Assembly (NCBI RefSeq): GCF_003026285.1
Contig: NZ_PYOD01000002.1
Location: 620,001 to 684,000, forward strand
Direction of reading: 5' to 3'
From: Photobacterium profundum
Lineage (GTDB): Bacteria > Pseudomonadota > Gammaproteobacteria > Enterobacterales > Vibrionaceae
DNA: 64,000 bases
The position numbers and the translations under genes were made by a program. Each line of letters opens with the position of its first letter. Within the stretch, counting starts at the first letter, position 1. Shown here in pieces: positions 48,509-58,144 of the stretch. The notes under the pieces were generated by a model. The model was not told the origin of the DNA and did not search any database. It was given only the letters and a program-made list of their open reading frames with translations.

Positions 48509-50873
48509 ACTTGCCTTTGCTTGGTTATTCATCACTCTGGTTTTTATTGGTGCCTTAGGGTATCAATTGACCGTGCGTAACCAGTCACCAATAGAAACTA
48601 ATATTCTGGCATTGCTACCGGAAAATCGACAAGATCCTATCGCACAAGAGGCCTTTGATCAGGTCGCGAATAGCATGAGCGATAAAGTTATCTTTCTGAT
48701 CGGAGGCCAAGATAAACAAGCGTTATTAGCGGCTTCTGAGCAATTATCAACAGAACTAGCAACGGTAGGGCTATTCAGTAAAGTCACAGGTAGAATCAGT
48801 CAGAACGCACAACAAGCTTGGGGTGAGTTATATTTCCCTAAACGCTTTCAACTACTGACACCTGAACAACAAGCACGCTTACAACATACCCCTGAACTGC
48901 AAAATCAACAGGTTCTTCAAGCTCTGTATAACCCATTTTCAGGGGTAACAGGCAATGAACTGCGCAGTGATCCGTTTCTGCTCTTTCGTGATTTTCTTTC
49001 TCAACTAACGAAGCAATCAGGAAATTTTCAATTAACCGATGGCTTTTTAACAACGGATTATCAAGGCAAAGATTACATATTAATTGCTGCCGATTTATCA
49101 GATTCAGCCTATAGCTTAAGTCTACAACGCCAGCTGCCAGCACTCACCACGTTAGAAAATAATATTCGTCAGCAATATAATGTCGACGTACTGCACACTG
49201 GGGTGATCTTCTATGCGGCACACGGTACTGAAAGCGCTAAAAGTGAAATAAGTACCATAGGGCTAGGCTCGCTGCTTGGCGTTATCGTTTTACTATTGGC
49301 GGTATATCGCAGCGCTTTACCTATCGCTCTTGCCTTGCTGTCTATTAGCTGTGGGTTACTGTCGGCATTTGTATTAACCGTCGCTATTTTCGGTAAAGTC
49401 CATCTGTTCAGCTTGGTATTCGGTGCCAGCTTAATTGGCGTATCTATCGATTACGCATTCCATTTCCTTACAGACCGTTTAGCGGCAGGCAATAAATGGA
49501 ATGCACAACAAGGCTTACACCATATTTTTGCAGCTATCACTTTGGGGCTTATTACCAGTTTGATTGGCTACCTTGGTATGCTTATCGCACCTTTCCCAGG
49601 CTTGCAGCAATTATCTTTATTCTCTGCTATTGGCTTAACCGCGGCTTACGCGACAGTCGTATGTTGGTATCCGATTTTAGCGCGTAAACCTAGCCAACAA
49701 CGCAGTGCCTTGCCATTCATGCATACAATGACAGCATGGCTAAATTTATGGCAAAAGCCGGTTATTCGTATTGCTCTCCCTTCCATCATATTCATCGCCG
49801 CTCTGATGGGTATGTATCATGCCGATTACAACGATGACATTCGCCAACTACAGGCATTGCCGTCTGATTTAAAACAACAAGAAGCAACGATTAAATCAAT
49901 CACTGGCGTAAGCAGTAGCCAACAAATGTTGTTAGTAAAAGCCGATGATGAACAAGACCTGCTAAACCAATTACAACAAGTGACTCAGCAGCTTGATACG
50001 TACCAAAAGCAAGGTGCATTAGGCGGATACCAAAGCATTAGCCAATACTTGCCATCTGAAAATACCCAGTACAACAATTTCGCCTTAGTAAAACAGCTTT
50101 ATCAACAGCAAGGCGATGCATTAACACAGCAGTTAAAGCTCAATGCACCTGTAGCATTTGAACAAACATTTACTCCTCTAACCATTGATGATTTTCTGGC
50201 GTCCTCCGTTGCTGACCCATTGCGCTTTATGTGGCTGGGTAAGTTACAAGGAATACAATCTGCCATCATTATGTTGAGTGATGTGCATCAACCTGAAATC
50301 ATTCAACAGTTTGCGACTCAGCATCTTAATATCAGTTACCTTAATAAAGCGGATGAGATCTCCCTGCTATTTGGTGAATACCGAGTACGAGTGACAGAAT
50401 TACTGATTGGTGCAACATTGGCAATTTGGGCGTTGCTTGCTTGGCGCTATGGCATGAAGAAGGGTGTTTTACTTATTTTACCACCAGTTATCGCAGGCTG
50501 TGTAGGCATAGCCGTTACGACAATTACTGGTGTACCGTTAAACTTATTTAACTTGCTCGCGCTAATATTAATTTTAGGGATTGGGATAGATTACACCCTA
50601 TTCTTTGCTGAGCAGGATCATGCTATTGATGATAACGCTGAAGGCAACTCGGAATCGGTTTCGACCCAAAGTACATTTCTGGCAATCAGCCTATCAGCAG
50701 CTACGACACTATTGTCATTTGGTTTATTGGCCTTGAGTGCGACCCAAGCAATACACAGTTTTGGCATTACCGTACTGACCGGCATTATAGTGGCGTGGTT
50801 ACTCGCTCCTTTATCCATGTCGGTTCACGCTAAACAGACCAGCAACACTCGACACAATGAGGCGAATGAATGA
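48492..50873 (+). CDS. apeM: MMPL/RND-type lipid exporter of the APE cluster
   Basis: 793-aa inner-membrane exporter of the MMPL family. A first helix near 7-25 is followed by a large periplasmic loop and helices 2-6 (about 245-390) with GASLIGVSIDYAFHF. A second periplasmic loop and helices 8-12 (about 640-785) carry LILGIGIDYTLFFAEQ. The Asp residues in the two GxxxDY motifs are the expected proton relay. It starts at GTG 48492, overlapping apeL by 17 bp. It should move the lipidated polyene out of the inner membrane. Confidence 0.9.
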   Translation: MPSNSKLAFAWLFITLVFIGALGYQLTVRNQSPIETNILALLPENRQDPIAQEAFDQVANSMSDKVIFLIGGQDKQALLAASEQLSTELATVGLFSKVTGRISQNAQQAWGELYFPKRFQLLTPEQQARLQHTPELQNQQVLQALYNPFSGVTGNELRSDPFLLFRDFLSQLTKQSGNFQLTDGFLTTDYQGKDYILIAADLSDSAYSLSLQRQLPALTTLENNIRQQYNVDVLHTGVIFYAAHGTESAKSEISTIGLGSLLGVIVLLLAVYRSALPIALALLSISCGLLSAFVLTVAIFGKVHLFSLVFGASLIGVSIDYAFHFLTDRLAAGNKWNAQQGLHHIFAAITLGLITSLIGYLGMLIAPFPGLQQLSLFSAIGLTAAYATVVCWYPILARKPSQQRSALPFMHTMTAWLNLWQKPVIRIALPSIIFIAALMGMYHADYNDDIRQLQALPSDLKQQEATIKSITGVSSSQQMLLVKADDEQDLLNQLQQVTQQLDTYQKQGALGGYQSISQYLPSENTQYNNFALVKQLYQQQGDALTQQLKLNAPVAFEQTFTPLTIDDFLASSVADPLRFMWLGKLQGIQSAIIMLSDVHQPEIIQQFATQHLNISYLNKADEISLLFGEYRVRVTELLIGATLAIWALLAWRYGMKKGVLLILPPVIAGCVGIAVTTITGVPLNLFNLLALILILGIGIDYTLFFAEQDHAIDDNAEGNSESVSTQSTFLAISLSAATTLLSFGLLALSATQAIHSFGITVLTGIIVAWLLAPLSMSVHAKQTSNTRHNEANE

Positions 50874-51496
50874 TGTTCACCGTAACACAGCGATCAGTCT
50901 TGCAGAAAGTGCCATTCAAACCATTTGCGTTAGCCATGTTGGTATTCACCTTCAGCGGTTGTGCGATGAAGCCTGAACAACAAGCTAATCAAGTTAGTAT
51001 TGCACCCGATACCTTGGTCACATTACCGACTGCAGCCCAATTAGGGCATTCATTAACCGCAAGTCAATTGATCACCGCTCAGTGGGCAGAACAAACCCAC
51101 CAGCTCCCCGTGCAACTGCAAGTCGATAGTCAGAAGCTGGCACTGGCTGGCTTTTCATCGTGGGGATCTCGTATTCTGAGCTTAACCTATGAAAACCAGA
51201 CAATTGAAGCCAGTGTATTACCAGGATTAGGGGACACGCTGCCCAAGCCTGAACAAGTATTGTTTAACTTGATGCTGACTCTATGGCCGTTAGATGCATG
51301 GCATAAGCCATTAAACGATGTGGGATGGCAACTAATAGAAACAGCACAGCACCGCCAGCTCATTGATAATAAGGGTATTGTTGTCGCTGATATAAACTAT
51401 CAGTCATCACAACACCTTGATGGTGATATTACCTTTATCAACCATCAACTTGGCTACACAATCACCATTAAAACGTTAGATTACAACCAAGAATAA
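50870..51496 (+). CDS. apeN: APE cluster lipoprotein (DUF3261 type)
   Basis: 208-aa lipoprotein with lipobox TFSGC (Cys near 30), following a hydrophobic signal. The family is found only with APE and similar exporter sets and is thought to act at the outer membrane with the LolA-like and MMPL proteins, by analogy with LolB. It overlaps the apeM stop by 4 bp. Confidence 0.82.
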   Translation: MMFTVTQRSVLQKVPFKPFALAMLVFTFSGCAMKPEQQANQVSIAPDTLVTLPTAAQLGHSLTASQLITAQWAEQTHQLPVQLQVDSQKLALAGFSSWGSRILSLTYENQTIEASVLPGLGDTLPKPEQVLFNLMLTLWPLDAWHKPLNDVGWQLIETAQHRQLIDNKGIVVADINYQSSQHLDGDITFINHQLGYTITIKTLDYNQE

Positions 51497-51507
51497 TAAG
51501 AAAGGCG

Positions 51508-52752
51508 ATGACGATTAATATGTCGAACACCACGAAAAAAGACAATAAAAGTACGCCCGTGTATATTCATGGCTGTGGGTTTCATTCTGCGTTAGGCAAA
51601 AATGCAGAAGAAATACATTCACGCCTGCAGCAAGGGGCTTCACCCGATATGCTGCCAGTAAAAGGCTGGTTGAATGATGGGTCTGATACGGTTGTAGGTA
51701 AAATACGCGAATTCCTACCTGCAGTGCCAGCACGCTACCAGCAGCAAGATACTTTCAATAATCGCCTTGCACTATCAGCCTTGCAGCAAATTACTGCACC
51801 GATTGAGCATGCGATTAATCAATATGGCAAAGATCGTCTCGCTGTAATCATCGGCACCAGCACCTCGGGTATTTCAGATGGCGAGAAAGCCTTAAGCCAG
51901 CAGATGGATAACGGCTCTTTTCCTGCTGATTATCATTACTACCAACAAGAAATTGGTAATCCCGCTGAATTTGTTGCTGATTATTTCGGGCTAGAAGGGC
52001 CAACCTATACCATTTCAACGGCTTGTTCTTCAAGCGGTAGGGTTTTTCTTTCAGCCAAACGATTATTAAAAATGGGCATTGTTGATGCTGTTATCGTCGG
52101 TGGGGTCGATTCTCTTTGTCAGCTAACCTTAAATGGTTTCCACGGTTTAGACGCACTTTCAAACACCTTATGTAACCCTTTTAGCAAAAACCGTAATGGC
52201 ATTAATATTGGTGAAGCGGCCGCATTCATGTTGTTAGCCTTAACGCCAGAGTCTGACGAAAAACAAGCCAAACAGAAGATCGCTTTGTTAGGTGTTGGCG
52301 ATAGCTCTGACGCCCACCACATCTCGGCGCCACACCCTGAAGGCAATGGTGCAGAAGAAGCAATGCGCAAAGCACTGGATGATGCAGGGCTAGCCCCAGA
52401 AGACATTGGCTACATCAATGCACACGGTACAGCAACCCCGTTAAATGACGAGATGGAAGCGAAGGCTATTCATCGTGTCTTTGGTACAAAAATACCAGTA
52501 AGCTCAACAAAACCTTTTACTGGCCATACTTTGGGTGCAGCGAGTGCTGTAGAAGCGGCTATTTGTTGGCACATATTACATTACGGCATTGATCTTCCTG
52601 CACAAATAAATGATGCAGAAATAGCAAATAGCCTTGCCCCTATTACGTTAGTTGAACCGAAAGCGAAACTTGTTCAGCCCGCGATTTTAAGTAATTCATT
52701 TGCCTTTGGTGGCAATAACATCAGCCTGATATTTGGGTATACACATGACTAA
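51508..52752 (+). CDS. apeO: APE ketosynthase
   Basis: 414-aa FabB/FabF-fold ketosynthase with a complete triad: Cys173 in STACSSSGRV, His306 in NAHGTATPL, His340 in FTGHTLGAASA. It catalyses repeated malonyl-ACP condensation, in partnership with ApeC in the characterised APE system. It starts 11 bp after apeN and overlaps apeP by 8 bp. Confidence 0.93.
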   Translation: MTINMSNTTKKDNKSTPVYIHGCGFHSALGKNAEEIHSRLQQGASPDMLPVKGWLNDGSDTVVGKIREFLPAVPARYQQQDTFNNRLALSALQQITAPIEHAINQYGKDRLAVIIGTSTSGISDGEKALSQQMDNGSFPADYHYYQQEIGNPAEFVADYFGLEGPTYTISTACSSSGRVFLSAKRLLKMGIVDAVIVGGVDSLCQLTLNGFHGLDALSNTLCNPFSKNRNGINIGEAAAFMLLALTPESDEKQAKQKIALLGVGDSSDAHHISAPHPEGNGAEEAMRKALDDAGLAPEDIGYINAHGTATPLNDEMEAKAIHRVFGTKIPVSSTKPFTGHTLGAASAVEAAICWHILHYGIDLPAQINDAEIANSLAPITLVEPKAKLVQPAILSNSFAFGGNNISLIFGYTHD

Positions 52753-53224
52753 TATTCCACATCTGCATCAACTTATACCTCATGACACACCGATGGTGTT
52801 GGTTGATGAGCTCATCGACGTAGGTGAAGAACATGTTCATTGTCGGGTGAATATCAACGAAAATTGTATTTTTTTCGATCCTGAAACCCGTAGCATTCCT
52901 GGCCATGTCGGCATTGAGTTTATGGCTCAATCTGTTGCTGGTTGGGCGGGTTATCATGCTTGGAAACAAGGTAAACCCTCCCCTATTGGTTTTTTACTCG
53001 GGTGCCGCCGCTACCAAACAGAATGCAGCGCTTTTAATGAGGGTGACTTACTCGACATTTATGCCGAGCGCCTAATGGAAAATAATGGAATGGCAGTTTT
53101 CACTTGCCGTATTGAACATCAAGGAACAGTGTTAGCCACTAGCCAATTAAATGCATTTGTTCCATCACCAGAAAAATTAGATCAAATGATCGGCCACTCT
53201 CAAGAAAATAGGAATCCTTCATGA
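52745..53224 (+). CDS. apeP: APE 3-hydroxyacyl-ACP dehydratase 2
   Basis: 159-aa hotdog dehydratase of the FabA/FabZ-like group: LIPHDTPMVLVDELID at the N-terminus and GHVGIEFMAQSVAGWAGYHA in the central helix. It differs from the short apeI product, so the pair may form the heterodimeric dehydratase described for APE. The start is ATG 52745, inside the end of apeO, rather than TTG 52733. Confidence 0.9.
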   Translation: MTNIPHLHQLIPHDTPMVLVDELIDVGEEHVHCRVNINENCIFFDPETRSIPGHVGIEFMAQSVAGWAGYHAWKQGKPSPIGFLLGCRRYQTECSAFNEGDLLDIYAERLMENNGMAVFTCRIEHQGTVLATSQLNAFVPSPEKLDQMIGHSQENRNPS

Positions 53225-53946
53225 CCCGACAGGTATTAGTAACAGGCGCGAGTAAGGGTATCGGACGTGCCGTTGCTACACAGCTTGCTAAAGACGGCTT
53301 TACTGTCGCAGTCCATTACATGAGTGACAAGTCTGGCGCAGAAGCGACATTAAGCGATATTCAACACGCTGGCGGTTCGGGTCGTATTATTCAGTTCGAT
53401 ATAAGTGATCGTGCTCAATGTCGTGAACAACTTGAAGCCGATATTGCTAAATATGGAGCCTACTATGGCGTCGTCAGTAACGCTGGTATTACCCGCGATA
53501 CCGCGTTCCCTGCGATGACAGAAGAAGAATGGGATGGCGTGATTCACACCAACCTCGATAGCTTTTATAACGTACTTCACCCTTGCGTTATGCCAATGGT
53601 ACAGAAACGCAAAGGTGGCCGTATTATTACATTAGCGTCTGTTTCTGGCATTATAGGTAATCGTGGTCAAACTAACTATAGCGCAGCAAAAGCAGGCGTG
53701 ATTGGCGCAACTAAATCGTTAGCACTAGAGCTAGCTAAACGAAAGATCACGGTAAACTGTGTCGCACCCGGCTTAATCGATACCGGTATGGTTGATGAAC
53801 ATGTTAAAGAACATGCCTTGCCACAAGTACCATTACGCCGCATGGGCGAACCTGAAGAAGTAGCGGGTCTTGTTAGCTACTTAATGTCTGATATCGCGGC
53901 GTATGTAACCCGCCAAGTAATTTCGGTAAATGGAGGACTAATATGA
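53221..53946 (+). CDS. apeQ: APE 3-ketoacyl-ACP reductase
   Basis: 241-aa FabG-type short-chain reductase: TGASKGIG (about 8-15), the NAG motif in VVSNAGITRD, the catalytic Ser in LASVSG, and YSAAK (Tyr and Lys). It reduces the 3-keto group with NADPH in each cycle. It overlaps apeP and apeR by 4 bp each. Confidence 0.95.
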   Translation: MTRQVLVTGASKGIGRAVATQLAKDGFTVAVHYMSDKSGAEATLSDIQHAGGSGRIIQFDISDRAQCREQLEADIAKYGAYYGVVSNAGITRDTAFPAMTEEEWDGVIHTNLDSFYNVLHPCVMPMVQKRKGGRIITLASVSGIIGNRGQTNYSAAKAGVIGATKSLALELAKRKITVNCVAPGLIDTGMVDEHVKEHALPQVPLRRMGEPEEVAGLVSYLMSDIAAYVTRQVISVNGGLI

Positions 53947-55175
53947 TCCGTCGTGTTGTTGTAACAGGCATGTCTGGCGTAACTGCTTTAGGGAATGACT
54001 GGAAGGCCATCGAGCCTAAATTGCGTGCTTGTGAGAATGCGACCCAGTATATGGTCGACTATGAACAATATGATGGCTTAAATACAAAACTTGCCGCGCC
54101 TATTAATGACTTTTCACTGCCTAAGCATTACACCCGTAAAAAAATTCGCTCTATGGGTCGGGTATCCAAACTCTCAACCTTAGCGACAGAGAATGCCCTG
54201 ATACAAAGCGGGTTACTCGATAACGACGTACTGACTAACGGTGAAACTGGCATTGCTTACGGCTCATCGACCGGTAGTACCCCCGCTATTGGTGCCTTTG
54301 GTGTCATGCTAAATGAAAAGAGCACCAGAGCCATCACCGCTACAACCTATGTGCAAATGATGCCCCATACAACCGCGGTTAACGTCGGTTTATTCTTTGG
54401 TTTTCGTGGTCGTGTTATTCCAACCAGTAGCGCATGCACATCTGGCAGCCAGGCCATCGGTTATGCCTATGAAGCGATTAAACACGGTTACCAAACCGTC
54501 ATGATTGCAGGCGGCGCTGAAGAGTTATGCCCAACAGAATCAGCAGTTTTTGACACTTTGTTCGCGACTAGCCTTAAAAATGATGCTCCGAAAACAACCC
54601 CTCGCCCCTATGATACCGATCGCGATGGTTTAGTGATTGGTGAAGGTGCAGGTACCTTGGTACTCGAAGAATACGAACACGCTATTGCGCGTGGTGCCAA
54701 AATTTATGCAGAACTGGTTGGCTTCGCCAGTAACTGCGATGCGGCTCATGTCACTCAGCCACAACAAGAAACCATGCAACTTTGTATGGAAATGGCGTTA
54801 AAAAATGCGGATTTGTCGCCAGAATCTATCGACTACGTTTCTGCACATGGCACGGCGACAGAAAAAGGTGATATTGCAGAAAGTAATGCAACAGCCAACA
54901 TCTTCGGCGATAAAGCACCGATTAGCTCATTAAAAAGCTACTTTGGTCATACTCTTGGTGCCTGTGGTGCCATTGAAGCATGGCTGAGTTTAGAGATGAT
55001 GCACACGGGCTGGTTTAGCCCAACCTTGAACCTTGATAATATCGATGAACGTTGTGGTGCATTAGATTATATTCGCGGTGAAGGGCGCAATATTAATTGC
55101 CAATATATTATGAGCAATAACTTTGCGTTCGGCGGTATCAATACATCATTGATTTTCAAACGCTGGCAAGAATAG
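53943..55175 (+). CDS. apeR: APE ketosynthase 2
   Basis: 410-aa FabF-fold ketosynthase with triad Cys165 (TSSACTSGSQ), His302 (SAHGTATEKG), His336 (FGHTLGAC). It is the second full ketosynthase of the cluster, and its separate role (priming or an early condensation) is inferred. It is the last gene of the operon. A diverged copy of its 3' end lies 0.9 kb downstream. Confidence 0.93.
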   Translation: MIRRVVVTGMSGVTALGNDWKAIEPKLRACENATQYMVDYEQYDGLNTKLAAPINDFSLPKHYTRKKIRSMGRVSKLSTLATENALIQSGLLDNDVLTNGETGIAYGSSTGSTPAIGAFGVMLNEKSTRAITATTYVQMMPHTTAVNVGLFFGFRGRVIPTSSACTSGSQAIGYAYEAIKHGYQTVMIAGGAEELCPTESAVFDTLFATSLKNDAPKTTPRPYDTDRDGLVIGEGAGTLVLEEYEHAIARGAKIYAELVGFASNCDAAHVTQPQQETMQLCMEMALKNADLSPESIDYVSAHGTATEKGDIAESNATANIFGDKAPISSLKSYFGHTLGACGAIEAWLSLEMMHTGWFSPTLNLDNIDERCGALDYIRGEGRNINCQYIMSNNFAFGGINTSLIFKRWQE

Positions 55176-55204
55176 AATTAAAAAAGAGAACGTAGTGCTA
55201 GAAA

Positions 55205-55236
55205 TTGAAGAGCGGAGCTTAGGGCACGCTCTTCAA
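55205..55236 (+). other. 10-bp stem-loop just after apeR
   Basis: TTGAAGAGCG / CGCTCTTCAA with a 12-nt loop, 30 bp past the apeR stop and without a U-tract. It may stabilise or process the long operon messenger. Confidence 0.45.
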
Positions 55237-55482
55237 CTAATAGCAGGAGTTCAATCTTGAGCAAACCTACCGTCACTTTCTAAGTTGCATCCCCTCACTG
55301 TAGGTCATATGTTACCAAACCTCTGCATCAAAACACTTAGGCTAGCAATTCTGGTTACTTTGATAATCATATTTCAGCGATAGGTTTTGAGTTAAAACTC
55401 TATTTGCCATCAAATATTGGACGAAAATCACAATTTCCACTAACGGAATATGAAACCATACAAGTTATCTTCTACACGTTAT
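55237..55482 (+). other. Untranslated stretch between apeR and its terminator
   Basis: About 245 bp with no convincing frame. It is bounded by a stem-loop on the left and by a tandem hairpin and terminator on the right. It may be the 3' UTR of the ape messenger or a small RNA. Confidence 0.4.
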
Positions 55483-55546
55483 TTTCTATAAATTCTTTTA
55501 TAGAAACATTTTCCCTATTCTGCTTATCAGATTAGGGCTTTTTTTT
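55483..55546 (+). terminator. Tandem hairpin and terminator of the ape operon
   Basis: First hairpin 55483-55506: perfect 10-bp stem TTTCTATAAA/TTTATAGAAA, loop TTCT. The second, 55513-55537, is CCCTATTCTG/CAGATTAGGG with one mismatch, followed by CTTTTTTTT. The second is a strong intrinsic terminator. Confidence 0.85.
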
Positions 55547-55720
55547 GCTTATACAATAGTGATAAACCGCACCATTATTGCTAGTACATTGCAACTTTAC
55601 ACCCCACATTGGAAGCAAGATCACAAAACCATCAACTCATATGCCTATAATAGATTAGTTACCGCTTGGACATACTTTATATGTATGGGTCATTCTTTTA
55701 TTCGTGAGTCGGTAGGATCT

Positions 55721-55900
55721 ATGCAAATCATTGAAAAGTGCCCTTTTTGTCATGAGAGTTCCGTGTTTAATCAAATACACAGAACACTCATAGAAAAAAC
55801 AGTTAAAAATAAATATCTTAAATATAAATGTGTAAATTGCTCTACTGAAATTTACTCCCACAAAACTCATCGAGATGTAAAAATGTGCCAAGATCGATAG
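55721..55900 (+). CDS. Small zinc-ribbon protein, 59 aa
   Basis: Starts at ATG 55721 with AGGA 6 nt upstream. Two CxxC pairs (KCPFCHES near residue 7 and KCVNCSTE near 40) form a zinc ribbon around a basic helix (RTLIEKTVKNKYLKYK). The longer frame from 55559 begins next to a terminator and lacks a ribosome site. No family name is known. It may bind nucleic acid. Confidence 0.5.
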   Translation: MQIIEKCPFCHESSVFNQIHRTLIEKTVKNKYLKYKCVNCSTEIYSHKTHRDVKMCQDR

Positions 55901-55992
55901 CTAATTAATGAGTAAGGACTCACCTCGATTAATCTAGCTAGAAGCTGTAAGTTGGGCTTGTCACAAGGTTACTCAACAAGCCGAGAGTAATT

Positions 55993-56079
55993 ATGCCCAA
56001 CATGGAACCTTGATAACATCGATGAACGTTATGACGCATTGGGTTATATTCGCGGTGAAGGGGACAATAGGATTTAACG
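55993..56079 (+). pseudogene. Diverged copy of the apeR 3' end
   Basis: The stretch matches 55020-55105 inside apeR at roughly 85% and keeps its frame, reading PTWNLDNIDERYDALGYIRG and EGDNRI before a stop, against PTLNLDNIDERCGALDYIRGEG in ApeR. The copy is cut at the left by a stop codon. It is the tail of a lost second ketosynthase gene or of a partial duplication. Confidence 0.75.
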
Positions 56080-56134
56080 TAATGGTAAGGATCCACATGC
56101 GTGAATCCTTTCATCAATAAGAACCAATTAAAAA

Positions 56135-58144
56135 TTAATTAGAAACGACATCCAACTTAAATGCCGTCACTTCATGCACTAATTCAGCCATACGTTGTTG
56201 AACAATATCCATTTCAGCATGAATACTAACAATCGTTTGATTAGTGCTTTGTGCCATTTCTAATAAATTATCAACATCGGAATCAACAGTGTTTGTTGTT
56301 TGCGATTGTTGCTCAGACGCGGTAGCAATGCTGGTATTGAATTCTGCAATGTCATTTACAGTACCAATCAACGCTTCCATTAATGTTTTCGTTTCTGACA
56401 CAACACTTTGCGTTTCATAACTCGCTTCACGACTTTGCTGCATATTCACAAATGACACTTTGGCATTCTCACCGATACCATCAAGTAAATGTCGAATATC
56501 TTCTGTTGATTGCTTACTACGCTGTGCCAAAGTTCGTACTTCATCGGCCACAACAGCAAAACCACGCCCTTGATCGCCAGCACGGGCTGCTTCAATTGCA
56601 GCATTCAAAGCAAGTAAGTTTGTTTGCTCAGAAATAGCATTAATCGTATCTAATATCTGCGATACATTAACCATCTGCTTTTCTAGCCCTTCAATGCACT
56701 CATAAGTTTGATTAACACTATCAAGCAAACGTGTCGTGGTGACAAAAGATTGTTCACCATGATCATAACAGGCCATCGCGTTGGTTTTCACCAAATCAGT
56801 ACTCGTTTGTGCTTCACCCGTAATGCCTGCAACTTGATCACTCGTTTGCGCCATTTCAGTCATCGCAGCGGCAATACTGTCACAACGTTGATGGGTCTGC
56901 TCACTCACAGTACGAGCGGTATCAACTAACGCGACCATGGCCACCATTTCTTGTTGAGTCTGACTCGCAACACGTAGGGATTTAGTTAAGGTGTCACTCA
57001 AGCTAATAGCAAGACCATCAAAGTGACGAGCGATTTCACCTAATTCATCATTTTGGTTATCAGATAAACGTACAGTGAGATCTTTGTTTCTAGCCATCAT
57101 ATCCAGCTTTTGCGTAAAGCCAGATACTCGACGACGTAGCTTTATAACAGACTGCATAGTTAGCAAAATTAAAGGCAAGATCACAAGAATACTTAAGCAG
57201 ATATACAGTAATCGAACAAAACTCGCATTGTCTCGGTTAGCTTGAGCTTTTAATAAAATATCAGCAGTCAAACTATCGCGTAATCCTTTAACTAAACCAA
57301 TTCGTTGAGTGGCTAAATCAAACCAAACAGAAGCTGTCGGACCTTGAATGGATGGCAACGCATTTTTCTGAGATAAATACTGTTGTTGAATCGTCATCAC
57401 TTGTTGCCAAGTATTGGTTTGCGCTGTTTCGCTAATACGACGTTTAGCATCACCTTCCAATAACATGTTAGCTTGACGTAAAGCGTAACGCTCAGCATCA
57501 ATATAGCTACTGACTTGGGCATATTGGTCTAACGAAGAACGCTTACCTGCAAAAGCACCGTTTAATGCCCCCCTAGCTTTACCTGCTTGCTCTTTAACGA
57601 CAAGTAAAGACAGCAACCCTTGCAGTTCTTGTTTTAAATCACGGTTGCTAATTTGTGTCAGCAACATAGATAGGTTATCGAGCGATAAAGTATTCACATT
57701 TGAATAATAAGCAAAGGGTGAATCAACAATGGCTAAACGATCCACTTGCGTACGAATATTTTGACGATTATCTAATTCATTCTGTACAGCACGCAACAAA
57801 TCACGCACTAAAACCATATCAAGGCTTTCTGGTTTAAATTCAACTAAATTACGGTAAGCCTGATCTGCAACGTTACGTTGATTATTCAATTTATCACGCT
57901 GCGTACCTTGCCCTTTAGCTGCGATAACGCCCGCAGTTAAACCACGTTCAACCGCAAACTGATGGGCAACTTCATCGTAAAGGTTAAACAGTTCAATAGT
58001 TTCACTTGATACCTCAGCATTAGCAAGTTGCTTATTTGCAGCATCAATTTGCATTCCAATAAAGAATAATAAAAAAGAAGTTGGAATGACAAAAACTAAC
58101 AATATTGTCGTTCGAATTGTAATCGAGCGAAATGGCTTAGGCAT
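56135..58144 (-). CDS. Methyl-accepting chemotaxis protein with NIT sensor
   Basis: 669 aa. A membrane helix lies at about 11-30. A large periplasmic all-helical region (about 45-300) has [19 protein letters not shown], matching the NIT nitrate/nitrite-sensing domain (ERGLSAG-type motif). A second membrane helix lies at about 310-332, then HAMP (about 335-390). The signalling hairpin carries [20 protein letters not shown] followed by [15 protein letters not shown]. There is no CheR/CheB pentapeptide at the C-terminus. It may sense nitrate or nitrite, in keeping with anaerobic respiration genes nearby. Confidence 0.9.
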   Translation of the reverse strand: MPKPFRSITIRTTILLVFVIPTSFLLFFIGMQIDAANKQLANAEVSSETIELFNLYDEVAHQFAVERGLTAGVIAAKGQGTQRDKLNNQRNVADQAYRNLVEFKPESLDMVLVRDLLRAVQNELDNRQNIRTQVDRLAIVDSPFAYYSNVNTLSLDNLSMLLTQISNRDLKQELQGLLSLLVVKEQAGKARGALNGAFAGKRSSLDQYAQVSSYIDAERYALRQANMLLEGDAKRRISETAQTNTWQQVMTIQQQYLSQKNALPSIQGPTASVWFDLATQRIGLVKGLRDSLTADILLKAQANRDNASFVRLLYICLSILVILPLILLTMQSVIKLRRRVSGFTQKLDMMARNKDLTVRLSDNQNDELGEIARHFDGLAISLSDTLTKSLRVASQTQQEMVAMVALVDTARTVSEQTHQRCDSIAAAMTEMAQTSDQVAGITGEAQTSTDLVKTNAMACYDHGEQSFVTTTRLLDSVNQTYECIEGLEKQMVNVSQILDTINAISEQTNLLALNAAIEAARAGDQGRGFAVVADEVRTLAQRSKQSTEDIRHLLDGIGENAKVSFVNMQQSREASYETQSVVSETKTLMEALIGTVNDIAEFNTSIATASEQQSQTTNTVDSDVDNLLEMAQSTNQTIVSIHAEMDIVQQRMAELVHEVTAFKLDVVSN

